A program made the position numbers and the translations under genes. From VKMB-3413 sp041027365 (GTDB taxonomy: Bacteria > Pseudomonadota > Alphaproteobacteria > Rhizobiales > Rhizobiaceae), in contig NZ_JBFTEH010000013.1 of assembly GCF_041027365.1 (NCBI RefSeq), positions 1 to 64,000 of the forward strand: DNA of 64,000 nucleotides, read 5' to 3'. Of the stretch, positions 54,255 to 62,081 are shown piece after piece; the first letter of the stretch is position 1; each line of letters opens with the position of its first letter. Under the pieces are notes generated by a model. That model did not search any database. It worked only from the letters and a program-made list of their open reading frames with translations, and was not told the DNA's origin.

Positions 54255-54956
54255 ATGATGGACATCAAGCTTTTGAGCGGCGGGGCCGCGAACGGGCTCG
54301 TCTCCGCGCTGACGCAGCATTTCACGACGTTGACCGGTCACGGCATCGCCGGTGAGTTCAGCGCGGTCGGCGCCATGCGGGATCGTGTCCGTTCAGGCGA
54401 GCCGGTCGACGTCCTGATCCTCACGAAGAGCGTCATTGAAGCTCTGGCGGAGGAGGGGGCAGTCGATGCCGACAGCATCACCGATGTCGGCAACGTGGTC
54501 ACAGGAGTGGCCGTTCGCGCGGGAATGCCCGTGGTCGACGTGAGCACGCCGGAGGCGCTGAAGGCCGCACTGGCGGAGGCTGATTCGGTCTATCTCCCGG
54601 ATCCGGGAAGGGCGACGGCCGGCATCCACTTCGCACGCGTGCTCGAACGTCTGGGAGTAGCCGAAGCCCTGAAAGATCGGCTGCGGCCATTTCCGAACGG
54701 CCAGACGGCGATGGCACAGATGGCGGCCGCGGCGGATCGGCAGCCGATCGGATGCACCCAAGTCACTGAGATCCTGAACACGCCGGGCGTCGTCTATTGC
54801 GGCGCGCTTCCGGATCCGTGCGGTCTCGTGACCACCTACACCGCCGCGGTCGCGGCCCGCGCGGCCGATCCCGAAGCGGCCCTCTCCCTCGTGCGGCTGT
54901 TGACGAGCCCCCAGAATGCGGCATTGCGAGACCGGACGGGATTCTCGCCAGCCTAG
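54255..54956 (+). CDS. ModA-like (molybdate-type) substrate-binding domain protein without signal peptide
   Basis: 233 residues. The type II binding fold of ModA is clear (IKLLSGGAANGLVSALTQHF, GEPVDVLILTKSVIEAL, GRATAGIHFARVLERLG, TGFSPA at the end). There is no signal peptide or lipobox, so it probably stays in the cytoplasm. No modB/modC genes are near. Beside a molybdenum hydroxylase, possible roles are delivering or sensing molybdate or cofactor, or sensing the hydroxylase's substrate; this is inference. The stop codon (54954-54956) directly abuts the IS5-type fragment. Confidence 0.82.
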   Translation: MMDIKLLSGGAANGLVSALTQHFTTLTGHGIAGEFSAVGAMRDRVRSGEPVDVLILTKSVIEALAEEGAVDADSITDVGNVVTGVAVRAGMPVVDVSTPEALKAALAEADSVYLPDPGRATAGIHFARVLERLGVAEALKDRLRPFPNGQTAMAQMAAAADRQPIGCTQVTEILNTPGVVYCGALPDPCGLVTTYTAAVAARAADPEAALSLVRLLTSPQNAALRDRTGFSPA

Positions 54957-55548
54957 GGCGCGGACTCATTGTGCATTGATCCAGATGCGGATGGCAGCGA
55001 GCTTGAGGGCGGCCATGAAGTTGTCGGCGCGGCGGTCATAGCGTGTCGCAAGGCCTCGCATCTGCTTGATGCGATTGAAGAAGCGCTCGACGAGGTTGCG
55101 CTGGCGGTAGACCCAGCGGCTGAAGGCGAAAGTGGCCTTGCGGATCGAGCGCGGCGGGATGTTCGCCCAGGCCTTGCGGCTGGCGACGAAGGAACGGATG
55201 CCGTCCGTGTCGTAAGCCTTGTCGGCAATGACGGTCGCTCCCGGCGCGACGGCGTGGAGCAGCTTGGTCGCCATCGGCGCGTCGCCGGCCTGTCCGGCCG
55301 TCAGTTCGAGTCGGACCGGGCGCCCCTCTGCATCGACGAGGGCGTGGATCTTCGTGGTCAGGCCGCCACGGGAATGTCCCATGCAAGGATCGGCAGATCC
55401 CTTTTTTTACCGCCCGCACCATGCTGGTGGACCCGAACGCAGGATGAGTCGATCATGACGATGTCGCCGTCGTAAGCTTCGGAGACCGCTGCCAAAAGGC
55501 GATCCCAAACGCCGGCGGCCCGCCAGCGCGTGAAGCGGTTGTAGAGCG
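54957..55548 (-). mobile_element. Partial IS5-family (IS427-type) insertion sequence
   Basis: The DDE transposase part is present: MIDSSCVRVHQ (first Asp, OrfA side), GHSRGGLTTKIHALVD, TVIADKAYDTDG (second Asp) and RNLVERFFNRIKQ (Glu). OrfA and OrfB lie in two frames joined by a run of seven A on the minus strand (plus-strand T-run 55402-55408) with an A-AAA-AAG slippery heptamer, as is usual for programmed -1 frameshifting in this subgroup. The element's 5' end (transposase start and one terminal repeat) is missing beyond about 55548, so it cannot move by itself. Its 3' end abuts the ModA-like gene's stop codon. Confidence 0.85.
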
Positions 55549-55805
55549 TCGTTCAGCCCCATCGCGACGAGGCCGCCGGGACTGTCGAGGACGAGGAGCT
55601 TGGCATTCGGTGCGGCATCGAGGGCGCGGCGAAAGTTCAGCGCGGCGCCGGCGTCGATGGCGCCGTGCATGGTGATGACGTCGGGCTGGGCATTGTCGGT
55701 CGAGAAGGGGCCGAAGGTCCGCGTGGCGGCAAGCGCGCCGGCCGACTGGCCGAGCATGAGCGCCGCGAAGACGCAGAAGAGCATCAAGAGCCTGAAACCA
55801 TTCAC
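55549..55805 (-). pseudogene. Secreted ClpP/crotonase-like protein (COG3904-like), truncated by the IS
   Basis: About 84 residues of the original protein remain. Signal peptide MNGFRLLMLFCVFAALMLGQ with a cleavage region at GALAA, then PDVITMHGAIDAGAALNF and the ClpP-like oxyanion motif LVLDSPGGLVAMGL. It breaks there, at about 55550, into IS sequence. The catalytic serine region and the rest are lost. The family assignment rests on the SPGG motif and the secreted N-terminus. Confidence 0.68.
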
Positions 55806-56254
55806 GCGGACGCCTCCGTTCAGCCGGGAAGCTCAGTGGAGCATGGTGCATCGCGCGGTTGCAATGGCAAATGTGAAACGGTTGGTCGATCACGATCGAG
55901 GCCCGATATCGAGCGACACCCTCATCGATCGCCTCGGCCAGGCTCGGCCGGTGTCCTGACAGGCTTGCTTCGCCGGATCCTGTGACGGCAGATCGGAGCG
56001 GCCGCCGATGGATCAGACCTTGGCGCCGACGTGGTCCGAAGCGCGGATGCGATCGCCGGGCGCAGCACCAGAGGCCGTCGCGGTCGAAGGTTGCGGCAGG
56101 CTCGACGGAAGTGTTCCGGCCACGTTGCGAGTCTGGGCGCGAAGGGTCGTCGTCGGCGCGTGGGCGCCCCCGATCAGCCGATGCCTGTCGGTCCGTTCCG
56201 GACGGCCGGCGTCCACGCATGCCGGCCGAAGCTCCCGAGAAAGGCCGCCCGCGC
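55806..56254. other. Gene-free stretch between truncated gene and phn operon
   Basis: About 450 bp. Open frames here show no motifs or start signals. It should contain the promoter of the truncated ClpP-like gene and the terminator of the phn operon. I saw no strong hairpin right after the phnE stop. Confidence 0.5.
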
Positions 56255-57922
56255 TCAGCGTTGCGGCTTGATCAGCCGGCTGCGGATGGCGTTGGAGATG
56301 CCGTCGAAGATGAACACCACGATCAGGATCAGCAGCACCATATAGGCGACGTTCTCCCAGTTGGCGTTGGTGCGCATCGCCTCCCAGAGCTTCAGCCCGA
56401 TGCCGCCGGCGCCGACCGCGCCGATGATCGTCGCCGAGCGGGTGTTCGATTCCCAGAAATAGAGGGACTGCGAGACGAAGATCGGCAGCACCTGCGGCAG
56501 CACGCCGAAGCGCTGCACCAGCACCGGCGCCGCCCCGACGGACTTCAGCCCTTCGCGCTGCTTGTCGTCGATGTTCTCCAGCGCCTCGGAGTACAGCTTG
56601 CCGAGCGTGCCGGTGTCGGTGAAGAAGATCGCGAAGATGCCGGCGAGCGGGCCGGGGCCGAAGGCGCGGATGAAGAACAGCGCCCAGATCAGCATGTCGA
56701 CGCAGCGCTGGAAGTCGAAGAACCGCTTGGTCACCTGGTTCACCGGCCGGTTGTGGGTGATGTTGCGGGCGGCGACGAAGGACAGCGGGAAGGCGACGAT
56801 CGAGGCGAAGAGCGTGCCGGCGAAGGCCATGACGATCGTCTGCATCAGCTTCTCCCAGACGTCGCCGTGCTGCCACTCCGAATTGTTGAGGATGTTGTTC
56901 CAGGCGAGCGACAGGTTCGACTGCGCCGGATCGAGCCGCGGATCCGACCAGATCAGGCGCAGCACTTCGCCGTACGGCTTGCCGAAGAACGGGGACTGGG
57001 GATCGAAGAAGAAGTTCTGCCAGCCCCAGAAGCGGTGGCGGACCTTGACCTCGTCGTCGCGCACCTCGATCGAGCCACGAAAGCCGAAATTGCAGCGCAG
57101 CGTGCCGCCGTGCCCGTCCTGCTTCGCCCAGGCGGGCAGGGGACCGCCCCTTATCACCACGCTTTTGCCGGGCGTTATGTCAATGACGCGGGTCTCGCCC
57201 TCGTAGGCCACGGTGACGGTGCGGGGCGCGATGGTGACCCTCGCCGCGCCGATGGCGAGATGCGTCGCGGTGGTCACCGTCTCCGTCGTTGGAGGGGCCG
57301 GAACGGCCGGCGCCGGGGCATCGGCCGCACCTTTCGCGCTTCCGGCCGACGACGCGGGCGCGGCAGGCGCCATGAAGCTGCCGGCACTGCTCTGGGTGGA
57401 CGTAGCGGGAGCAGATGACGCGGGCGCGGCCGGTGCCATGAAACTGTCGGCGCTGCTCTGCGTGGATGTGGTGGGAGCAGACGTCGCCGGGCCGGCCGGT
57501 GCCATGAAGCTCCCGGCGCTGCTCGCCGTCGAGGTCTCCGGCGCGGACGGTGCCGGCGCGCCGCCGGCCGGCGCCCGCGGCGGCGCGGCGATCGTCTCCT
57601 GCTCCTTCGTCAGCCAGTCGGGATTCGGATTGTCGCCGAGCGGTGAGAAGCGCGGATATGCGACGGTGAGGCTGCGGCCGTTCGTCTCGACCGTCGGCCG
57701 CACCTCGTAGGAGACCCAGTCGGCGAGATAGATGCCGGCGATATGCCAGCTCGCCTTCGAGAGGGCCGTGCCGACGCCGAACAGCCACCAGGCGAAGCAG
57801 AGGTAGAGGATCGTGGTCGCCGCGACGACCGGGATCCGCCAGCGCCGCCAGACCGACTGGCGGAAGACATCCGGGTAGCGGCTGCGCAGGTCCTCGGCCG
57901 CGCTTGCGGAAAGAGCGCTCAT
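56255..57922 (-). CDS. phnE: Phosphonate ABC importer permease PhnE with tandem-repeat insertion
   Basis: 555 residues; PhnE proteins with a large periplasmic loop are usually about 400-450. The membrane domain (about 340-555) has the permease loop EGLKSVGAAPVLVQRFGVLP and ESNTRSATIIGAVGAGGIG. The N-terminal segment (about 28-50) is one more helix. Between them, residues about 119-185 are three 22-residue tandem repeats rich in Ser/Ala/Pro/Thr (core SSAGSFMAPA.PA.SAP), followed by a proline/alanine linker; this segment should lie in the periplasm. It is the last gene of the phnCDEE operon, 10 bp after the other phnE. Confidence 0.9.
   Translation of the reverse strand: MSALSASAAEDLRSRYPDVFRQSVWRRWRIPVVAATTILYLCFAWWLFGVGTALSKASWHIAGIYLADWVSYEVRPTVETNGRSLTVAYPRFSPLGDNPNPDWLTKEQETIAAPPRAPAGGAPAPSAPETSTASSAGSFMAPAGPATSAPTTSTQSSADSFMAPAAPASSAPATSTQSSAGSFMAPAAPASSAGSAKGAADAPAPAVPAPPTTETVTTATHLAIGAARVTIAPRTVTVAYEGETRVIDITPGKSVVIRGGPLPAWAKQDGHGGTLRCNFGFRGSIEVRDDEVKVRHRFWGWQNFFFDPQSPFFGKPYGEVLRLIWSDPRLDPAQSNLSLAWNNILNNSEWQHGDVWEKLMQTIVMAFAGTLFASIVAFPLSFVAARNITHNRPVNQVTKRFFDFQRCVDMLIWALFFIRAFGPGPLAGIFAIFFTDTGTLGKLYSEALENIDDKQREGLKSVGAAPVLVQRFGVLPQVLPIFVSQSLYFWESNTRSATIIGAVGAGGIGLKLWEAMRTNANWENVAYMVLLILIVVFIFDGISNAIRSRLIKPQR
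57369..57566 (-). repeat. Three 66-bp in-frame tandem repeats in phnE
   Basis: Units start at 57369, 57435 and 57501 with GCCATGAA(G/A)CT and are spaced exactly 66 bp. The first two are nearly identical; the third diverges in its second half. Because 66 is a multiple of three, copy number can change without a frameshift. Confidence 0.88.
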
Positions 57923-57932
57923 CTCTGTCTCC

Positions 57933-58889
57933 TCAGCCGCCGAGCTGGAAGGCGGTGTTGCCGACGAGGCGGCGCCTGAGATGCGCCGAGAGCTGGTCGA
58001 CCGCGACGATGGTGCAGAACAACAGGATGATGATCGCCAGCGTCTTCGCCTCGTGGCCGCGGCTGATTGCGAGGCGCAGCGGCTCGCCGATGCCGCCGCC
58101 GCCGACCGCGCCGATGATCACCGAGGCCCTGACGTTGATCTCCAGGCGCAGCAATGTGTACGACAGGAAGTTCGGCAGGACCGCCGGCACGATGCCGTAG
58201 CGCACCCGCTCCACCCAGGAGCCGCCGGCCGCGCGCAGGCCCTCGTCCGGCCGCATGTCGGCATTTTCCACCACCTCGTAGAACAGCTTGCCGAGCGCGC
58301 CGATGGCGTGGATCGAGACGGCGATCATCGCCGGGATCGGGCCGATCGACAGGATCGCCAGGAAGAAGCCGGCGAGCACGATCTCGGGAAAGGCGCGGAC
58401 GATCTCCATGAAGCGCTTCACCGGGATGCGCACCCAGAACGGCGCCTTGAGGTTCCGCGCCGCGGGAAAGCACAGGAGGAAGGCGAAGACGAAGCCGATG
58501 ATGGTGGAGACCAGCGCGATGTTCAGCGTCTCCATCATCTTGTAGAAATATTCGGGAATGTAGAACCAGTCGCCGACATACACCCGGCCGACGGGGTAGT
58601 CGTATTTCAGGCTGCCGTTGTCATAGGGCGACGTCAGGTCGAACATCGCGCGCCAGACCTCGGTGGCGTCGCGCGGGATCATCTGGTCGACGAAGTCGAA
58701 GAGATGCGGCAGCCGGTCGAAGAACTTGCCGGCATTGGTCTGGTTGGCGAACCAGAGCGAGCCGCAGAGCGCGGCGAGGATGACCAGAAAGCCGCCCCAG
58801 CTGTAGAGCCGGCGCTGCCACTGCAGCTCGCGGAAGTGGCGGAAGACGAGCTGCGTCTCGGGCCCGAGATCATCGGCGGAAGCGGTCAT
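57933..58889 (-). CDS. phnE: Phosphonate ABC importer permease PhnE
   Basis: 318 residues, about six membrane segments. LNIALVSTIIGFVFAFLLCF, the loop EGLRAAGGSWVERVRYGIVP and INVRASVIIGAVGGGGIG are typical of PhnE. With the second PhnE it forms the membrane channel of the importer. The gap to the downstream phnE is 10 bp and to the upstream phnD 67 bp. Confidence 0.93.
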   Translation of the reverse strand: MTASADDLGPETQLVFRHFRELQWQRRLYSWGGFLVILAALCGSLWFANQTNAGKFFDRLPHLFDFVDQMIPRDATEVWRAMFDLTSPYDNGSLKYDYPVGRVYVGDWFYIPEYFYKMMETLNIALVSTIIGFVFAFLLCFPAARNLKAPFWVRIPVKRFMEIVRAFPEIVLAGFFLAILSIGPIPAMIAVSIHAIGALGKLFYEVVENADMRPDEGLRAAGGSWVERVRYGIVPAVLPNFLSYTLLRLEINVRASVIIGAVGGGGIGEPLRLAISRGHEAKTLAIIILLFCTIVAVDQLSAHLRRRLVGNTAFQLGG

Positions 58890-58956
58890 GTGGGGATCAT
58901 CCGGGCTCGCGGGGCGCGCCGCGGATGGCCGCGACGCGCCGCCTCAAGGGCTGGAA

Positions 58957-59862
58957 TCAGCCGCCGATCGTCGCCTTGCGGGCCGCGATGATCGTCTCGT
59001 AGAAGGCCGGGGTGACCTCGGTGAAGCCCTTGAAGTCACCGCCTTCGACCGCCGCGAAGCAGGCCGGGTCGGTCTTCGGCAGGTTCATCATGTAGTCCTT
59101 GAACTTCTGCTTCATGTCCTTGTCGAGCCCGGCGCGCACGACGATCGGGCCGTTCGGGATCAGCGGGCTCTCCCAGAGCTGGACGAGGTCGTTCATGTCG
59201 AGCTCGCCCTTGTCGACCATCTTGCGCAGGTTGCCCGAGGTGTAGCCGTCCTCGAACTTGCCGACGCCCGACGCCCAGGTCGTGCCGGCGTCGAACGTGC
59301 CCTTCAGGACTTCCAGGACGAGGTTCTCGTGGCCGCCGCCGAAGCCGGTGGAGGCGAAGAACTTGTCGACCGGCATGCCGATGTCCTTCGGCAGGGCGAC
59401 GTTCGGGACGAGGTAGCCGGAGGTCGAGTCCGGATCGGCGAAGCCGAGCTTCTTGCCCTTCATGTCGGCAAGCTTGGTCATGCCGGAATCCTTCCGGGCG
59501 ACCATGACCGAGTGATAGCCGGTCGAGCCGTCGGTCTGGACGGTGGTCAGGATCGGGTCGACCGCGTCCTTGTTCTCCAGATAGACCTTGGCGTAGCCGG
59601 AGGCGCCGAGCTCGGCCTCGTCGAGCGTCCCGCCGAGCAGGCCCTGGATCACGCCGTCATAATCGGCGGCCGGGAACAGCTTGACCTCGTCGACGCCGAG
59701 CTTGGTCTTCAGCTGGTCGACCATGCACTGGAAGTTGCGCAGCCGGTCGGCCTGGTTCTCGCCGCCGAGAATGCCGATGCGGAATTCCGAGGCGGAGGCG
59801 GACACGGTGCCGGCGGCAACTGCGGCGAGGGCGACGGCGCCCAGAAGCATCTTCTTGATCAT
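58957..59862 (-). CDS. phnD: Phosphonate-binding periplasmic protein PhnD
   Basis: 301 residues from ATG 59862 (AGGAGA upstream). Signal peptide MIKKMLLGAVALAAVAAGTV, cleaved after about SASA. The mature part EFRIGILGGENQADRLRNFQ and FADPDSTSGYLVP is characteristic of PhnD (ligand-binding Ser/Thr of the STSG loop). It binds phosphonates or phosphate esters. Confidence 0.93.
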   Translation of the reverse strand: MIKKMLLGAVALAAVAAGTVSASASEFRIGILGGENQADRLRNFQCMVDQLKTKLGVDEVKLFPAADYDGVIQGLLGGTLDEAELGASGYAKVYLENKDAVDPILTTVQTDGSTGYHSVMVARKDSGMTKLADMKGKKLGFADPDSTSGYLVPNVALPKDIGMPVDKFFASTGFGGGHENLVLEVLKGTFDAGTTWASGVGKFEDGYTSGNLRKMVDKGELDMNDLVQLWESPLIPNGPIVVRAGLDKDMKQKFKDYMMNLPKTDPACFAAVEGGDFKGFTEVTPAFYETIIAARKATIGG

Positions 59863-59967
59863 GGGATCTCTCCTGTTGGGTGGGGGAATCGTCTGCCTGC
59901 TGAGTGGCATTCTCGCCGCCGCGGCCCCCTTCGCCGGCGCCGGCAGAGCATGTTCGGGATCTGAGGC

Positions 59968-60807
59968 TCAGGCGCTGAGCGCCGGCCGGAAGGCCTGCGG
60001 CCGCTGCGCGGCGACGGCAGCGGGATGAGGCTGCGACAGGCTGGTCGAGGTGATCGCCTCCGACAGATCGGCGCCCTCGGCGCCGTAGATCCGGCGCACG
60101 GCCTCGCTCGTCAGCGCGCCGGGCGCGCCGTCGAACACCACCTTGCCCGCGGCGAGGCCGACGATGCGTTCGCAGTAGGTCCGGGCGGTGTCGAGCGTGT
60201 GCAGGTTGGTGATGACGGTGATGCCCTCGCGGGCGTTGATGTCTTTCAGCGCGTCCATGACGATCTGGGCGTTCAGCGGGTCGAGCGAGGCGATCGGCTC
60301 GTCTGCGAGGAGCACCTTCGGCTCCTGCATCAGGGCTCTGGCGATCGCGACGCGCTGCTGCTGGCCGCCGGACAGGGTGCCGGCCATCTGCAGCGCCGTC
60401 TGGGCGATGCCGAGCCGCTCGAGGGCGGCGAGCGCCTGCAGCCGCTCCTCGTCGGAAAAGATGCCGGCGAGGTTGAGCAGCGTGCTGCGGTGGTTGAGGC
60501 GGCCGAGCAGGACGTTGGTGAGGACGTCGATGCGCGGCACGAGGTTGAACTGCTGGAAGATCATCGCGCAGTCGCGCTGCCAGCGGCGCAGCCTCGCCCC
60601 GCCGAGGCGGGTGACGTCCATGTCGCCGAAGCGGATGACGCCGCCGGTCGGGTCGATCAGCCGGTTCAGCATGCGCAGGAGCGTCGACTTTCCGGCGCCG
60701 GAGCGGCCGATGACGCCGACCATCTGGCCGGCGGGAATGTCGAGCGTCACGCCGTCGACGGCGGTGAAGGTCGCAAAACGCCGGGTGACGTTGTCCAGTT
60801 TCAGCAT
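59968..60807 (-). CDS. phnC: Phosphonate ABC importer ATPase PhnC
   Basis: 279 residues from ATG 60807. Walker A GRSGAGKST (34-42), LSGGQQQRVAIARAL, VLLADEPIASLDP and NLHTLDTA are standard for PhnC. The C-terminal 30 residues (after SEAITSTS) are an alanine/proline-rich extension. First gene of phnCDEE; a Pho-box-like sequence lies 113-131 bp upstream. Confidence 0.94.
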   Translation of the reverse strand: MLKLDNVTRRFATFTAVDGVTLDIPAGQMVGVIGRSGAGKSTLLRMLNRLIDPTGGVIRFGDMDVTRLGGARLRRWQRDCAMIFQQFNLVPRIDVLTNVLLGRLNHRSTLLNLAGIFSDEERLQALAALERLGIAQTALQMAGTLSGGQQQRVAIARALMQEPKVLLADEPIASLDPLNAQIVMDALKDINAREGITVITNLHTLDTARTYCERIVGLAAGKVVFDGAPGALTSEAVRRIYGAEGADLSEAITSTSLSQPHPAAVAAQRPQAFRPALSA

Positions 60808-60919
60808 CAAGGCCCCGATCGCGGTTGCGGCCAGACAAGCGTCGCCGGGCCGGCTGGTCATCGCTCGTTGGTGTCGCGCTGCAATAGGGACTGCGGATGA
60901 AGCTGCGATGTCAGTCCGG

Positions 60920-60938
60920 ATTCAGGTCGATGACATCC
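60920..60938 (-). promoter_or_regulatory. Pho-box-like sequence upstream of phnC
   Basis: On the minus strand it reads GATGTCATCGACCTGAATC: TGTCAT and a second weaker half (CTGAAT) spaced 11 bp apart, as in PhoB sites. Only the first half is a good match. Phosphate-starvation control of phn genes is well known in other bacteria. Confidence 0.35.
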
Positions 60939-61284
60939 GGTGCGCGGGTCGACGCAGCGGGGAGCGCTCTCAGGATGATCACCGCCCCGGCGGCGCACGC
61001 CTGGCGCTCTGCCAGGCCGCTTTCGAGGCTAGTCCGGCGACAGGATCGTCGGGGCGCGTCGCGGACGACGTGGCCGGTCTTGCGGCCTTCTCCGAGACGC
61101 TCATGGAGATGCCGCCCCAGCACAGCGACGCGAACGCCAACCGGTCGGCCATCCTTGAGTTGGAAATCGACGAAGTCGATGCGGAGCGCCAACGGCTCGA
61201 TCCGCTCGTGACGAAGCCGCGTACGCCGATATTGCGCCGCATTGCTGCACCGCATCTCGACAAGGCGCATCGTTGCGCGTATAT

Positions 61285-61300
61285 GCGAACGATCGTTCGC
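61285..61300. promoter_or_regulatory. Perfect 16-bp palindrome, TetR operator candidate
   Basis: GCGAACGATCGTTCGC is fully self-complementary and ends 20 bp before the proposed TetR start. Position, size and lack of a spacer suit autoregulation by the adjacent TetR protein. Confidence 0.68.
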
Positions 61301-61320
61301 TCTCACTCTCTGGTAATCGT

Positions 61321-61965
61321 TTGTCCGAACCCGCAGTCGCAGTCTCGACCCTCTCCCCTGAGGGCGCTCGTTCCATTTCCAGCGCCCATGAGGAGCGCCG
61401 GGCGCAAGTGCTGAAGGCGGCGCGGACCTGCTTCGCGCGGGCCGGCTTTCACGGCGCGTCGATGCAGCAGATCTGCGCCGAGGCGAAGATGAGCCCGGGG
61501 GCGCTGTACCGCTATTTTCCGTCGAAGGACGCGATCGTCGAGGCCATCGCCGAGGAGGAGCGCGTCAACGCCGTCGAATGCATGGCCGCGCTGACCGGCG
61601 AGGGCTCGATCGTCGACCGGATCACCCGCGTCGGCATGGACTATCTCAGCCAGACCATGGACCCCGACACCGGCGGGCTGATGGTCGAGATCTGTTCGGA
61701 GAGCCTGCGCAACACCGCGGTCGGCCATCGTTTCCGCGAGCTGGAACGGGAGATGCGCACCGCGTTCCTCGACGTCTTGCGCCGGGCGCAGGCCGCGGGC
61801 GAGGTCGATCCCGCCCTCGATCTGGAGGTGGCGTTGACGGTGATGTCGGCGGTCGGCGACGGCCTGGTGATGCGGCTGCAGATGGAGCCGGTCGATCTCG
61901 ACCGGATCGAGCCGTATCTGCGGCGCGTGGTCGCCGGCCTGCTGGCACCGGCGGCCGCGCGATAG
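61321..61965 (+). CDS. TetR/AcrR-family repressor of the RND efflux locus
   Basis: 214 residues from TTG 61321; an earlier TTG (61273) would put the palindrome inside the gene. The helix-turn-helix is clear (ARAGFHGASMQQICAEAKMS, PGALYRYFPSKDAIV) and the C-terminal domain is of the usual ligand-binding type. The efflux genes follow 116 bp downstream on the same strand. It probably represses itself and the efflux operon and is released by a toxic ligand. The start is uncertain: no strong ribosome-binding site is visible. Confidence 0.85.
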   Translation: MSEPAVAVSTLSPEGARSISSAHEERRAQVLKAARTCFARAGFHGASMQQICAEAKMSPGALYRYFPSKDAIVEAIAEEERVNAVECMAALTGEGSIVDRITRVGMDYLSQTMDPDTGGLMVEICSESLRNTAVGHRFRELEREMRTAFLDVLRRAQAAGEVDPALDLEVALTVMSAVGDGLVMRLQMEPVDLDRIEPYLRRVVAGLLAPAAAR

Positions 61966-62081
61966 CGGCTGCTTCGATTGGCCTCATGGGCCCCATGGCG
62001 TTCGGCGATGCGAACGCCCAATTGACGTGTCGGCAGGATGTGACTGCCGGAAGAAGTCCGATCCGAAGTCGAGGCATGTGC

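Larger units (their letters stand above)
60808..61320. other. Divergent promoter region between phnC and the TetR gene
   Basis: About 510 bp without a recognised gene; open frames here lack motifs. It holds a Pho-box-like sequence toward phnC (60920-60938) and a perfect palindrome toward the TetR gene (61285-61300). Confidence 0.5.

Noticed and set aside
54255..54956. Complete molybdate ABC importer
   Set aside because: No modB/modC genes and no signal peptide on the ModA-like protein.
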